Below, piece after piece: positions 22,089-34,820 of a DNA stretch of 64,000 nt. The notes beneath the pieces are model-generated. The model was not told the origin of the DNA and did no database searches. It worked only from the letters and a program-made list of their open reading frames with translations. The stretch's first letter is position 1, and every line of letters begins with the position of its first letter. The stretch comes from Setomelanomma holmii (lineage: Eukaryota; Ascomycota; Dothideomycetes; Pleosporales; Phaeosphaeriaceae). The stretch is taken from the NCBI GenBank assembly GCA_010015745.1, contig ML978185.1, forward strand, positions 232,730-296,729. Direction: 5' to 3'. Position numbers and translations under genes: made by a program.

Positions 22089-24667
22089 GACAAAAATTTC
22101 GACGGTTGCAAAGACCTGGGAAGCAAAGGAGAAAGTTGCAAGCTGCAGTGCGACGTGCCAGGGAAGAAACTTTGCTTCTTTGGATGCATGGGAGATCTGC
22201 AAGGCACGACCTGAGACCAGGGGCTTGCACATACCGAGAGTCTAGTTGTGGAACGCGGAAATGATTGTTTCAACGCGTTCCATCCGGGTTGGCCGCTTGC
22301 AGATAAGGTTCATTGTATTAACCAGATGTACCGGTAACTAGAATCGCGTCCAATGCCCAATCACCACGAACCATGATTCCTGGATAATCCTGGCCGAGCT
22401 CATAAAAGGCGTCGTTAACGAAACTGCTAACTTATAACGCCGTTCTTGATAACGGTCGAGATCTTGAGTTGACCATGCATCTCGACTGCGCTCAAATACC
22501 CGGTAAGCCTGATCCACAAGGCGACATCAGACGTTACCGAGTTGCAGGATCGTGGGACTGTTTATGCACGCATTGACGATGATACGCAAAATCGTTGTGC
22601 AAATCACTAGGGAGCGGACGGGATCCCGCTGCACTGGGTGAGGAAGGCCGCTTGTGACCATTGTTTCATTAGTTCGCCATTGTTTGGTACGCGCTGATAA
22701 GCCGGCGGTTCGATTGATGGTGTGGCGTCTCTCGAGGGAGCCACCATGCTACGGCTGATCATAGGCGACCAAGTCCCGGGAGAACCTAGCTGAGGGCGAC
22801 TAGTCGACCGTTTTGGCTTCAATAATAGTATGCACAGAACACCTACTGTATTGCCAGTAGGTGGGATATTTAATGGTAACGAGATGCCGCAATTGAACAT
22901 TGGAAGATGCTGTTTTAGGTTCCGAGGTTGGGCACCAGCAGCTTTCGGGGTTCCTGTGTTTGCTTTAATAATCGATCTCATGAGCAAAACGATGGAAGGC
23001 AGAGATCAATAAAGGTAGGGACGTCATGCGTACTTGCGCGGCGCATTGTCCTTGTTCCGATACTGGACGTGAGCGGCATCGTGTTGTCGTCGCGTTCTCG
23101 TTTGACAGGGAGACATCGGAGGCCCAACCAACGAAACCAATCTCCACCACTTGCACAGACCAAGCACAAACATCTCCCGCCCTTCTCGAACACCTGTCTC
23201 AGCTTCATCGATGCCTCTCAGATGCTTCCTCTCGACAATCACGCTACGCAAATAGATCAGCCCTGCATGCCACGCCGAATCAAGTGCTCATGGTACTGAC
23301 CTTGGCAGTGCGACAGTCTTCCCTCTATCCCACGCCTCGAGAGCGCGGCAATAGTCTTGATTGCCTTTGGAAATGCTCTAGCCTCCGGCGAAACGGAGTG
23401 ACCAATGCTAGCGACGGTCTGTAGAAAATGCTGCCGCGATTTATTACCTGGGTTAAACACAGAGATTACGCTACACTGAAGATGAGTCGTTGCTGGTCGT
23501 TCGTTCTGTGTTCGAGGAAATTGCCTTTGCAAAGTTGACTGCAGAAGATTGACATAATTCACACGAATGAGCGGCGACAATGTGGTTGTTGGTGAAGCCA
23601 CCAGCAATTACAATCTGTAGCTGACTGCCGCACATCGAACATCACATTGGAGAACCACTTGCTGACCGCTCGATCAGCTTTTCACAAGTCTTAGAGATTC
23701 ATGGCCATCTCGGCGTGTCTAAAAAAATGCTTCCTAGACAGCTGAGACTGCGAGTATAGTGGACTTATCACGAAAGCGCATCAATGCTGAAGGCTCGATG
23801 ATCGCATCCTTCTCCGCCTTCTGGACAAGGCCTAGCATCGCCCAAAAGTAGCCTCGCAGTCAAGGATCTCCGAAGCTTGATTTCGCAGTCCACAGATAAC
23901 TACCTGCCGTCAAATTGGCTACCTACATTATATCGAGATATACGTCAGCTCTAGGTATTCAAACACGGGGACGCCTGGAAGAAGAACACGAAGAAGCGAC
24001 CGCCGAGACCAGCGGAGCGTGGTGCCCAGACAGCGGAAGAGGGCTGAGCTGCCACTGACGACATAAAATCCATTGACTCCATTTCCTTCGTCCGCAAGCA
24101 CGTGGAGTACACCAGACCAGTGACTGGCTCTCATGTGCCCAAGCTGCCATCAAGAAATGGTGGACTTTGATCAATGATGTCTCGTTGGAGGTGGCATGAC
24201 TTTAGTCTTGTCCTCCGCTCAGCCTCGCGCGCTGTCGTACGCCGCTACTTGGCCAACGCAGATGTTTGGTCGAAGTATCTCGACCTTCTTGAGGCCAAGT
24301 GCCCAGCATCTTCAGCATTGCAAAAGGACGTGGCGGTCGTGGCTTCGCCCCTACCAATCGGTGCCAAGTGAGCCCCACGACAAGGTCCCGAAACAGCTGA
24401 GTGTCGATCAGAAGACAGCTAGTCTACCAAGAGGCTCTTAGATTCAGAAACATGTTTCTTTCCATATCGCTATCGCATGGGTTATACTTAGGGTGTGGAT
24501 TTGCGATGTGCTCTCGTGCGCAATGGTGGTGGCTTTGCAGCAATCGAAACTCGGCTTTCGACGATCATCACATTAAGCCGCAATATATACAACCTGCACA
24601 TCTGGATTGGCCTGCTTTCAACGACCTCTCCAACTCCTCGTCACTCGCTTTACATTAGGACACCCCC
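22089..24667. other. Gene-poor stretch, 2.6 kb
   Basis: Frames on both strands are short and overlapping, and most start at non-ATG codons. A minus-strand frame with an ATG at 22981 (ending 22607, 124 residues) shows no domain. No TIR, LTR or RNA gene was recognised. The stretch may be eroded sequence in the same accessory region. Confidence 0.4.
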
Positions 24668-25546
24668 ATGGCATCGCCAACAGTGCCGACAGTACCTTTC
24701 CCAACGGCAACAGACTTTGATATTGATGATGATGACGACGATGCCATTTCCTCGCTCGTTCCAGGTCCAGTGGCTACCACGCCTCCCGTACAACTTCCGG
24801 CACCCGTGCCGCCGTCAGGAATCACGAGCGCGGCAGGACGGCCATCCGCCAATATTCCTGAAGACCCAATACCAAGTTTGAGTCCAAGCAGCTCACCCTC
24901 CAGCCTGTAACCGTTGGGATCTCCTACACAATTTGCAGAAAACCTTCCATTCGGCTCGTCCACTCCCCTAGAAACGGCGAATGGACCGAACAATGACAGC
25001 AATAGTCTAGGCACCGGTGCATCAGCAGGTATTGGCGTCGGTGTTGCCATCGCTGTCATCCTCGCAGCAATCGCAGCATGGATGTTCGTGCGTATTCGAA
25101 GGAGACGACGCCAACAACAGGGAAAGACATCACAGTCCACCTACAACGGCGACTCGCCTGACAAAGAAGTTGCCCAACGCACTGCTGGACCAGACATTCG
25201 AGCGTACTACGCAGGAGGGGCTTCCGAGCTCCCGAATGGCAAGGAAACGGTAACCGGCGAGCCATCGAGGCAGTACAACGAGCTTGCGAGTCCGATCGTG
25301 CCGCAAGAGATACATGGAGACAGAGATTTTGCTGCTAAGTTACCAGGCTCGGCTGTATCAGCCACAGGGACCGGGAAGAGTAGTGAGGGATGGTCTTCAC
25401 CACCACCTATCTACAAGCCGGGTGCTCCACGTTCAGAAAAGAAGAGTGGAGTGAGATTGTTCGACGACGCGCCAATCGACGATCTTGACTCTCCTGTGGG
25501 TGTCGATGAAAGACCAAGGCCGGTCGATCAGAAGGGGGGACTATGA
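24668..25546 (+). CDS. Small single-pass membrane protein, intron or nonsense codon inside
   Basis: From the ATG at 24668 one frame runs to 25546 with a single TAA at 24908-24910 (SSSPSSL*PLGSPTQF). After it come GTGASAGIGVGVAIAVILAAIAAWMFV (one membrane helix), a basic stop-transfer RIRRRRRQQQ, and a ~140-residue Ser/Pro-rich cytoplasmic tail. This is the common Mid2/Wsc-like plan of fungal surface proteins, but the usual signal peptide is missing, so a 5' exon may be lost or unseen. A 63-nt intron (donor GTTTGA at 24878, acceptor TTTGCAG) would skip the TAA and keep frame. Otherwise it is CAA to TAA. The hAT element begins only 105 bp downstream. Confidence is low on the 5' half and moderate on the helix and tail. 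Confidence 0.5.
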
Positions 25547-25642
25547 GTGTCTCGATGAAAATGTAGAGAGCTCGTCAATGTGCTTGATGATATCATGACA
25601 CCATAATAAATGCACTTACCATTCATTGTAAAAGCCTGTTGT

Positions 25643-25650
25643 GCTCAATC
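25643..25650 (+). repeat. Target-site duplication of hAT element, left copy
   Basis: GCTCAATC immediately before the left terminal inverted repeat; an identical 8-mer follows the right end at 29030-29037. Eight-bp duplications are the hallmark of hAT insertions. Confidence 0.9.
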
Positions 25651-26009
25651 CACAATCCGCAACAAGCAATTCAGATTGGTTCGCTTGCTTGACTTGCTTG
25701 AGTTAATCAATTCAATCAAGTCAATCTGAGCTCACCCAAATTCGCAAGCAAGTCAAGCTGAGGAGTGGTTTTTGATTGACTTGCTTGTCTTGCTTGTTAA
25801 CTGCAGGACATTTTTGAGGTTTCTAGAGTAGCTGGGGAGTCGATCTCACGATACTTCCTTGGAGTTGCCATTAGCCTCTGAAGGTCATCCCAAGTTGGAT
25901 TAGACCTGTCTGTGCACTCGTACTGTGCTCCACAGTAGATTTTTGAAGTTTCTACTGTTATTGCTACTGCCTATACTGACGCGTTTTTTGGTATTTTTAG
26001 TTGCCTACA

Positions 26010-28856
26010 ATGGCTAAGCGCTCTCGAGCTCTCTCTACTAGCACCGCTGCCACGCCTGCTGCCAAACGTACGCACCCATCAGAGCCCTCATCTCAGCACC
26101 TATCTCAACGATCACTATCGCCCCGGCAAGCCCTAGCTGCTGCAATTCAGGCTATAACGTTTGAGTCGCAATTGTTGGAGTCGCAGCCAGAGGTGGAGAT
26201 CGTTGCGCCTACTCAGGGCAGCCACGCTGGGAGAGCGACAACAGCTGAAGCTGGCAGTGGCGATGGAGATGATGGAGATGGCGATAACTTTGACGGCATT
26301 GACTAGGAGCGGTTAGGACGCTTTATGAAGCCTCTTACAACCCAGCAGCGCGTCAAAAGCTGGATATATCGACATGGCTATCGCGTTGTTAAGTGTAAGA
26401 ACCTGAGTCGAGTATGGTTTGTATGTAAGTACTGCCATACTCACAAGGCTATTGACGCTGGCGGCAGTGGCATGTTTGACGTTTCAAGGGCTACGACAGC
26501 TGCTGCTACTCATCTCGGCTTGCAGAGACAAGGCCATAGGCTTACAAAGAGCGGTATACAACTACAGCAACAGTCTGGTGGGCAGCTCTCTCTGCAGCAA
26601 GCTTTGAAGGCTGGTGTTGAGGCCTCTCAAGAGGCTGCTAACACGATGGGCAACTTCAATATACAGCAGTTTTGACAAGCTGCTGTACTCTGCCTACTCA
26701 ATAACAACCTATCGATGGAGCTGCTTACGAAGCCCTCCTTCCGCGATATGATAAAGTTTTCGAACCCAGAGGCAGAGGCAGCATTATGGGTGAGTTCTTG
26801 CAGTGTTGCTACATACGCAATGCGCCTGTTCCGCTCTATACAACCCCAAGTCGTCCAGGCCCTGTCAGAAGCTGCAGGTAAAATACACGTAAGCTTTGAC
26901 GGCTAGACGACAAAGGGTGGCAAGCGTGGGTTCTTTGGGATTGTTGCGCACTTTGCTGACACTTCTAGAATAATACACGACTTGCCTATTGCCCTACCAC
27001 AACTTGCAGGCTCTCATACCGGCGAAGCTATTGCACATACAATTATCCAAACGCTTAAGGTGTACAGTATCACTAGCAACAAGCTTGGTTATTTTGTACT
27101 CGACAATGCTACAAACAACGACACCGCTATTATGGTTCTCGAAATACTAGTTACCACCTGGATCAGGGTAGGATCGGCTCGGTTTTGATGCACTACCACC
27201 GTATAAGCTCCAAATCTCGTGCAAATCTCCAGAATGCAAGACATTAGTACGATTAATTAATCGCCTTAGAAATCTATAGGTATTGACTCTTGCTTAGCGT
27301 GCAGAGAGGTGTGAAGGTTCACAGATTTGATGAGGGCGCTAGATCTTGAGGCCTTGGCTAAGCTTGGCGTGTATACGCAGGCAGTATAGGACGTACTCCT
27401 GCGCAGGATCGACCTATGCCAGATCCAGGTGGTAACTTAACTGGTATTTCGAAAAACACCCATATCGCTGCGCTTGCTCGCGTATACGACTTTGACGCTA
27501 TCTATCAACGCCTCTGTTGTAGTCCTCATACGCTTAATCTTATTGGCCAGGCAATAATACTCAGCAAGGACCGTGAGGCTTACAACAACGCTGCTGAACA
27601 GCTTGATACTGAGGAGTTGTACATGCGCAAGTGGCGTAGAGATGGGCCATTAGGCGTACTAATCGACGTCATTAACTTGATCAGAACACCACAACAATAT
27701 GAGCTTTCCAGAGAGTTTCAAAACGCTGCTAACGCTGAGTTACCTGCTGGAGAGCGTCTCAAAATACTCGAGCTAGTCAAGCCCGTTATCACCTGCTGGA
27801 ACTCGTATTACGCTTCATTTGAGCGCGCAACTAAACTTCAGGCTGCTTACAACTCCTACACTGAGCACCATATTAGTCGCGTCTCCCTTCAAGATAGACG
27901 TGCAAATTAAGCTGGCAACAAGCCTCTAGACGCTCCAGGTTAGATGAGATCAACCGGCCTTACAGCTCCTGACTAGGCAGTAATAACAGAGTACCAGGAC
28001 TGCCTTAAGCCGCTCAAGGTTGCTACGGAGCGGCTTGAAGGTCGAGGCAAAGCAGGCAAATTTGGTGCTATATACAAAGATTATACCCGTCTTTGAGTAT
28101 GTACTCACCTCACTCAAAGCTCGTACGTGCCAATATGAGCAAGTCGATTTTAACCACCCCAACGCGCCAGAGGACCACCTCAATATCAACCTACGCGCCG
28201 CCTAGCGTAAGGCCAGTGAGTACTACGATAAGCTTGATCGATCGCCTGCCTACTACGCTGCTGCCTGCCTCCATCCATACTACAAATACTACTGCGAGAA
28301 CAGCTGGGCCAACAAGCCAGAGTGGCTCGCTGCTGCCAACGCTGGGTTTCAGCGACTCTGGCAGTCGTATAGACCTCAGCGTATACGCCCCCAACCTCCA
28401 CCGACTTCAACAACGACTGCGCGTGGTATAGATGACGTAATCGGCGCCTTTACACGCCGCAACAACACTAGAGATGAGGCAGCTCATAACAACGAGTACA
28501 AGCATTGGAGGACTCAAGAGCCAGAGTGGAGCCAAGAGCAGTACTTGGGTGATGGTCACCCAGTCGTCTACTGGATATAGATGCGCTCAAAATACCCGTG
28601 TTTAAGCCAGTTTGCGATCAATATACTGACAGTACCAGCATCAAGCTGCGAGTGTGAGAGGCTCTTCAGCGAGCTTGGCGACCTACTTGAGCCTAAGCGA
28701 CGAGCTATTAGTAGTGAGTTACTGGCTGCCCTTCAGTTAGTACTATTGTGGACAAGAGCAGGCTTCAAAACTCATGACAACGACGGGGACAGCGTACCAG
28801 ATGAGGATATCATACAAGACTACAATATACACGAGTGGTCTGACGAGCAACTGTAG
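26010..28856 (+). pseudogene. hAT transposase, multiply broken
   Basis: From ATG 26010 one frame continues past stops at 26304 (TAG), 26673 (TGA) and 26904 (TAG). It then shifts at the nested insertion 27150-27437 and goes on with further TAA/TAG codons (27908 and after). Recognisable parts are a BED-like region (WFVCKYCHTHKA), the catalytic core (IHVSFDG*TTKGGKRGFFGIVAHF, VLDNATNND), CSPHTLNLIGQAI, a block with SPAYYAAACLHPYYKYY, and the C-terminal dimerisation domain PASSCECERLFSELGDLLEPKR. Several stops replace a Trp (TGG to TAG), as in FDG*TTKGG, or are CAG/CAA to TAG/TAA: a RIP-like pattern. No functional protein can be made. Confidence 0.9.
27150..27437. mobile_element. Nested 288-bp MITE-like insertion inside the hAT transposase
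   Basis: Inverted ends GTTACCACCTGGATC (left) and its complement GATCCAGGTGGTAAC plus a T (right) bound a 288-bp segment with no transposase similarity. TA dinucleotides lie on both sides (27148-27149 and 27438-27439). Removing the segment plus one TA joins VLEIL directly to TGISKNTH and restores the transposase frame. TA duplication and short size suggest a Tc1/mariner-type MITE. The right end is one base longer than the left. Confidence 0.72.
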
Positions 28857-29029
28857 TTGTATACAACTTTGATCTCTTAGCGTCCAATCTGATCAATCTA
28901 TCAATCAAGTCGCAATCAAGCCGCCCAAAAACACTAACAATCAAGCAACAATCAAGCGACGACGACGTCGCCAACAAGCAAGTCAATTGACGACCTCAAG
29001 ATTGCTTGACTTGCTTGTTGCGGACTGTG

Positions 29030-29037
29030 GCTCAATC
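29030..29037 (+). repeat. Target-site duplication of hAT element, right copy
   Basis: GCTCAATC, identical to 25643-25650. Confidence 0.9.
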
Positions 29038-32000
29038 AAGGTACGATAAAGCGTATCCAGTGTCCTGGCCTGAGCGACACCATTTTCGTACTCAGCTGCA
29101 CAGAAAACGCGGACGGCAGTAGTCTGCTGTTGAACATCTTCTGCTCATGAGTATTTAGGTAGAGTATCTAAAGGGTATGCTAGACATGCCAGGGCAGTAA
29201 ATGGGGAGACTTTTGTAGTCAGTACTTCTACGTGAGTGCATTTCTGTTGCGACCGCGAAGGTGCTTGCATTTAATGTGATATCCAGTGTGGAAGAAATCG
29301 CGACTACTGTGGTGCTCAGTCCTGCCAAGTGGGGAACGGAAAGTGCGAAAAACCCAGCTCTTCTGTGAAATCTTTGACTATGAGCAAGTCGTCACCAACG
29401 CCTTCCTCCTCGTCTCTCCCTATATCATTGTCAACATCGACTGTCAGCAGCGCCGTACCGAGCAGCTCCATGATCATTCCGTCATCGGAAGTCATGAGCA
29501 GCTCTGCCATGCCATCACTTTCATCTTCGAGCATTGTCTTTTCTTCCATGTAACGGTACAAAAGGAGGGGAGGGACTGCGCTGAATTAACTATCTGAGGT
29601 GGGCGGAGCTACATATATAGACTGCCGCACATGAGCTATTCCAACTTGTACTAGAGTAGATCTGGGCAAGGCCCAAACCGTTACATTCCATAAGTTCATC
29701 GACGGCGCCAAGTCCCTCACCCACTCCAAAGTGGCTCATATTGCAGGACCAGGGCTCGAGGAGGTTCACGCAGCCGGACCTGGTGCTCAATGGTTGGAAG
29801 ATGAAGATCTTGTCCTGGATAGATAGAGAAGTTTGGCAAGTCTTAGTATATCTGTCGAACCTTGGAAGAAACGCATTCCTCGAATCATGCCGTGAAGCTC
29901 ATAGGCTTCTTTTCTCCCTGGTAAGCTGTTAAGCTCTGGACACGACAGAATACACGCCACTGTGAAGAAATGGAAACATACGCAGCTCCGCCATGGTACT
30001 CCGCGAAGCACATGGATCAGTGCTGGAGTCCTTTCGAGCTCGCCACTTTTTAACACGATAGCTTGGTGTGCACAACTTCAGGAGCTCAAGAAGCGCAGAG
30101 AGAAAGACTGCGCCCTCACTCTGGAATCATCCAGAGCAAACTCACCACTTTAGGAAGATTCTCACATTGCGTGGAGCTGCACTATCTTGAGATACACATC
30201 ATCTGCCGGTTTGAGAAAACGTACCCGGAAGTTGAGCTGGCAATCAGACACAAATGAACGGTGTCAATGGTTTTCGAAAATAGCGAAGAATATGATTGAG
30301 AAACTCGGTCCATGTTGACAACCACGCCGGAGGAATGTGCAGTGAGAGACTGACGGAGAACTACAGAGTTCTTCTACTCAAGCTCAGCCCAGCTTGTCGC
30401 TAATATCCAGCATGTGTCGGGTTATCTTGAACTTTGCTGAGGTCCACAACTCATGCACAACGCCAGCCTACAGACAGAGAGAGCCTTTCGACAGATATGG
30501 TCCCTGTGTTATCCTTTGAAGAGATCAAAGGACAGGGTAGCCCGCAATAGCGTTCTCGCATTACAAACAAGTTGGACCTGAAATAGCTGATCGCTGTAAT
30601 GCTTTGGTTCCGAGCGACGGGACTTCGATTTGCCGATACCCATCTTTGGACACCGAGGCAGAGCGTTGTGTGCAGGTGAGAAGTAACAGACCATTATAAG
30701 AGGATTAAATACACGCCTCCCTGTGGACCTCCTCGCTCATCCAAGTTTGTGCTTGTCAATTTTGAAAGAACCTCGTCAACTTCAAGCCTCCAGAAGCCGT
30801 TCACAACACGCAGTATTCGGTTAGCAATCTCGTCCATAAGTCGCGGAGAAGAACATGAAGATGGCACAAGTAGCTTTCTGAGGCTGGGGAAGACATGGCC
30901 GGGAGATTGGAAACTTTTGATAAAAAAGTAAAAGATGAACGACATCAATGCGGCGGAATCTGCTTTTGGAAGATTGATTGTGTACTGCGTAAGGAAGAAT
31001 GGAAAGGACTCAGTGTGTTGAACAGAATTTACATATTTCACTCCCCACATAGGCCATCTGGTACAATGGTTTCATTCCCTTTCAGCAGAGACGGATAACT
31101 GCTCCAGCGGTCAAGTCTGGAGCATCGACTCTTAGCGTGGGATCTTATCGCTCTTTGTCTCGAATACTCATAAGGTCGCGACATGTGTCATCCAGCAGGT
31201 CGTTTTCGGCCAAATAAGAAGGCTGATGGCATAGATTATGATACCATTCTTTTGGAGACAACCGCAGACCATAGGACTTCGATCGTGGGATCTGGAGGGA
31301 GTAAGGCGGACGACATTTGGTGTTTTCTGAAGCCTTTGGAAAAAACATACAGTCGAGCTGCTGAGTGAAGGAAGAGAAAGTAGAGAATCGGCGTTGCTTT
31401 ATACATTTGCGGCCTACGTATGTCGGTAACGCCTGCTGTTCGTTGGCTACAACGCGTGGTCTGGTTGTCAATCACAAAGGTGGCTCGTGATCCGAAGCGA
31501 TCGAATCCATAGTCCATAAGGGCGAGAAATTTCCATGCATAGACATCCGCCATTCTTTCCTCCACATGAATGCTACGCAACCCAATTCGCCCCGAAACCA
31601 TGATATTCTCCAAAATAAGAACGCACCACGACATTCGTGTGTCATAAAGACGTTTACTGCGAGTTTGCGCGGATAGAAGTCGTGAAGACGACATTCAAGC
31701 TCATCATCGACATTTTGAGTCCAACAACAACAGGCAATGTTCTTAGCAGCTACTCCTTGTCGGAAAGCAGAAGAGTACACACTGCGCATTCGAGTGCAGA
31801 TCTTGGGACAGCGCAGAGCCCACACGCCATGGGGTACTATCAAGAACTTTTGAGAAAATGGAGTAAATCGCTGTAAATGATGGTAGAAAGATTGAGCAGC
31901 TGCGAGAGATCTTTATATCCCGTTTACCACTCTATCAAGAGAGTCATCCCTGTTTGACCTGTTGGTTTTGAGATACCTGCAGCATAGCACGCGCAAACGT

Positions 32001-32735
32001 TGCTCTCGAAACTCCTACAAAAGCACACATGTCGCGGAATCAAGCGGACTTTCGAGGCCAACAAGAACCACCATGTCCATATTCCCCAGACGTCTCTGAA
32101 AACGTCAACGACGGTTCGTTTGACTTTAGCGCAACCTTGTCCCCAGCAACACATGAGCAATCTTGATTTTATCTTTCATCTCGCGAGCGATCGAGCCATC
32201 ATCATCGCTGAAGATGACTTCAGAACCAGTGGAAAGAAACCTGGTCACGGCAGCACTGTGTTTGGAAAGAAGAGCAGGCGTCGCCGCACGATAGTACCTG
32301 CAGATGTCTATTTTGATAGTCTTCGAGAGACTAGGAGGTGTGAAGAAAGGAAGCTTGACATGCGCTGAGCCAAGTATTTATACTTGAGCGGGTCCGCTGA
32401 CTCATCGGATCTCATGTAAAAGATGGCGACTGAAGAACATGTATATGGATCGAAAGTCATCATATATACCTCTCATGGCCTGTTTTACACGGCCACGTTC
32501 CGTCTATCTATGTATACACTCCCTCGTTCATCGCTATATATGCACCATCATGCATCATTAACATCGTAGCAAGACAATATGTAGGTATCATGCTTCGCTA
32601 GGCGTATCCAATGGCGACAAAAACGCTCTTTCAAGAATATGCAAATGACATCCAAGAACGTAAGACGCGCGATAATTACAACAGAAACAAGACAGGTTAA
32701 GACGCTCGCTAACAAGACACACAACGCTTACGACA
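29038..32735. other. Gene-poor stretch, 3.7 kb
   Basis: No recognised gene. The longest ATG-started pieces are an acidic 77-codon minus frame (29549-29316, MEEKTMLEDESDG) and a 71-codon plus frame (32153-32368); neither has a domain. A minus frame ending at 30694 (LMDEIANRILRVVNGFWRLE...) looks protein-like but cannot be assigned. This may be relic coding DNA. I saw no LTR, TIR or RNA gene. Confidence 0.35.
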
Positions 32736-34820
32736 CTACAAGAAAGCGCCAGATCTCGGCCCGCCTTTTTCGAAATCCTTATCGTCGCGCGGGTCGATCT
32801 CATCTGTCTCCACGCGTCGTGGTGGCGGTGGCGAACGAATTGGCGAATACCCAGGGCTCGCAGTCCGGTGCGGCGCAAAGTCGAGTTCATCGGTGTAGCT
32901 GGGTGGGTTCAGCTCGTCGCTGCCATGACTTGCTATCGGAAGGAGATTCGACGAGTCGCCCTTAACGAGGCCCAGCCGCTCTTCTTCCGTAGCAGTTTTG
33001 CCTTCTCGACTTTCTTTCCGACTGTGTCGACTTGTTGGTCTCCTGCTGCCCGAGCCTTCGCCTCCTGATTCAGCACGGTTCCGACCGAATACGTTCTGGA
33101 ACGAGAATTGGCGTTTGGCAATATGCGCTGGGGCTCTTGGTGCTTGAAGGGAAGCCTCGCTTGCCGCATGGCGGTCTTGAGGTAATGGTGGATGGGGGAG
33201 GGAAGCGAACTGAATGTGCGCGTCAGACTTGTAGGCAGTATCCTCTGACATGCCCTGCTTGTATGAGTCCTGCCCTACAGAGACGTCTGATGCGCCGTCT
33301 GTAGGTATCGGAGGAAGCGTCTTCATGCCCACACCAGTAGAGCCAACAACGTGTGAGCTGCCACGACTGCTAGTCGATTTGCCACGCGAGCGTAGCCTTT
33401 GGAAGAAGCCTGGGTGGAAGCTATCGTTGTCGTCGTCCGAGTCGTAGGTGGGGAAGTGGGACATGCCGAGCGGTGGGTGTGCAACCTTGGTCTGCACGAT
33501 GGTCCCACTTCGCGTGAGTGGTCGGTTGGGGTCGATGACAGTTCGGCGTCTTCGGATACCGTCGAACTCAACTTGCTCGCCTTCGCCAATGGGTTGCATA
33601 TGCTCTTCTTTGATCTTCTTGACTTCCATGGCCTCCTTCTCTGACCTGGCCCTTGACAAGGAACGAAGAATGGCGCTACCTCCGCGAAGAGCATCCGCTC
33701 GGGGCTCGTACTCTGGCTCTTCCACTTCAGCGACTTGGCGCACTTGATCGAGATCGCCCTTGAACACAGCAGCATCCGGAACATCCTTTGCTGATTTCGA
33801 GAGTTGCAGAAGAACGACACCAGAGCAGATTTGCAGAAAGCCCATGATGACTGTGACAATTTGAAGTGGCGTTCCCTTGAATCCTTGAAACAAGACAGCA
33901 GAGGTAACAATGGTTGCGGAGGTGAAGAAGACGTAGTACGTCGGGGTGACCAGAGCCGCATTGAAGAGGTTGAGTGCTTTCTAGAGAGAGGTTAGTCATG
34001 GTCGAAGAGCAATGGTGCACGCTCAATGCAAGCTTACGTTGAGGTAAATGATCTCAGTCAAAAGAGTAATGACCACGAACACCAGCAGCACGTATAGGAA
34101 CCATTCTTTGAACTGCCCACCGTATTTGCCGGATGCTTGAGCGACGACAGCGGCTCCTAGACCCTGTGTCGCAACAACACTGAGGCCTCCGATCAGACTG
34201 CAAATTGTAATGTAGACCATCATAGTCCTCTTGCCGTACTTGGGACCAAGCCATAGCGCTATAACAACACAAGCGATGATAATGACGCCCGCATAGCTGA
34301 GGAAGCCGGGCGCAATAACCCACTTCTTCATATCTTGGATTCTGGCAACGGATGACTGCTCCGGGGCGTTCACCGCAATGACAACCGATCCAATGATGCA
34401 GTTGAAACATCCGACTTTTCCCACAAAACTCAATCGCTCTTTAAGGAATATGGTTGACAGTATGGCGCATATGACGACAGATAGGGCTCCCATAGGCGTA
34501 ACGAGGATGGCGTCGGTGAAGGCGTATGCCACAAGATTGCAGATTTCGCCCAGAATCATGAGGGTCATGCCTAGCCACCACCATGCGTTCTTCAAGTATC
34601 CGTAACCTTCTCCCGCCTCTTCATTGTATTTCTCGTTGGCTTGCAGCAGGCCGTGCTTCTTGATAACGAACGATGTGCCAATGAAGACACCGGATGCAAT
34701 GGCCAGGACAAGACCAATGATTTTGTATGACGCGGGCCGGCTCGAGGTGTCGCCGCCCATACCGCCAGCGCGGGCGTGCAGTTCGTGGGCAGCATAGAGG
34801 AGGTGTGCAGTCGAGTCCAT
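32736..34820 (-). CDS. NIPA-type magnesium transporter with long cytoplasmic tail
   Basis: Exons 34820-34038 and 33980-32736, joined in phase 0 over a 57-nt intron (GTAAGCTT ... CTAACC ... TCTAG), give 675 residues. The first ~320 residues hold the multi-helix NIPA/DUF803 core. Landmarks are GVFIGTSFVIKKHGL, GEICNLVAYAFTDAILVTPMGALSVVICAIL, FLKERLSFVGKVGCFNCIIGSVVI, and across the exon join NKALNLFNAALVTPTYYVFF. The rest is a ~330-residue Ser/Arg/Pro-rich tail, common in fungal members and likely a phosphorylation platform. Family members move Mg2+ at the plasma membrane or endosomes. The start is the ATG at 34820; an in-frame TTG further up is ignored. Divergent from COG4. Confidence 0.93.

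Larger units (their letters stand above)
25651..29029 (+). mobile_element. Complete but inactivated hAT transposon (3379 bp)
   Basis: The left end reads CACAATCCGCAACAAGCAA and the reverse complement of the right end reads CACAGTCCGCAACAAGCAA: 19 bp with one A/G mismatch. An exact 8-bp target duplication lies outside. Both subterminal regions are packed with short CAAGCAAGTCAA-like motifs in both orientations, as expected for transposase-binding sites of this superfamily. The interior holds one transposase-coding strand (26010-28856) broken by many stops, plus a nested insertion at 27150-27437. Perfect target duplications mean the ends have not changed much since insertion; the decay is inside. 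It sits 100 bp downstream of a membrane-protein gene. Confidence 0.93.
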
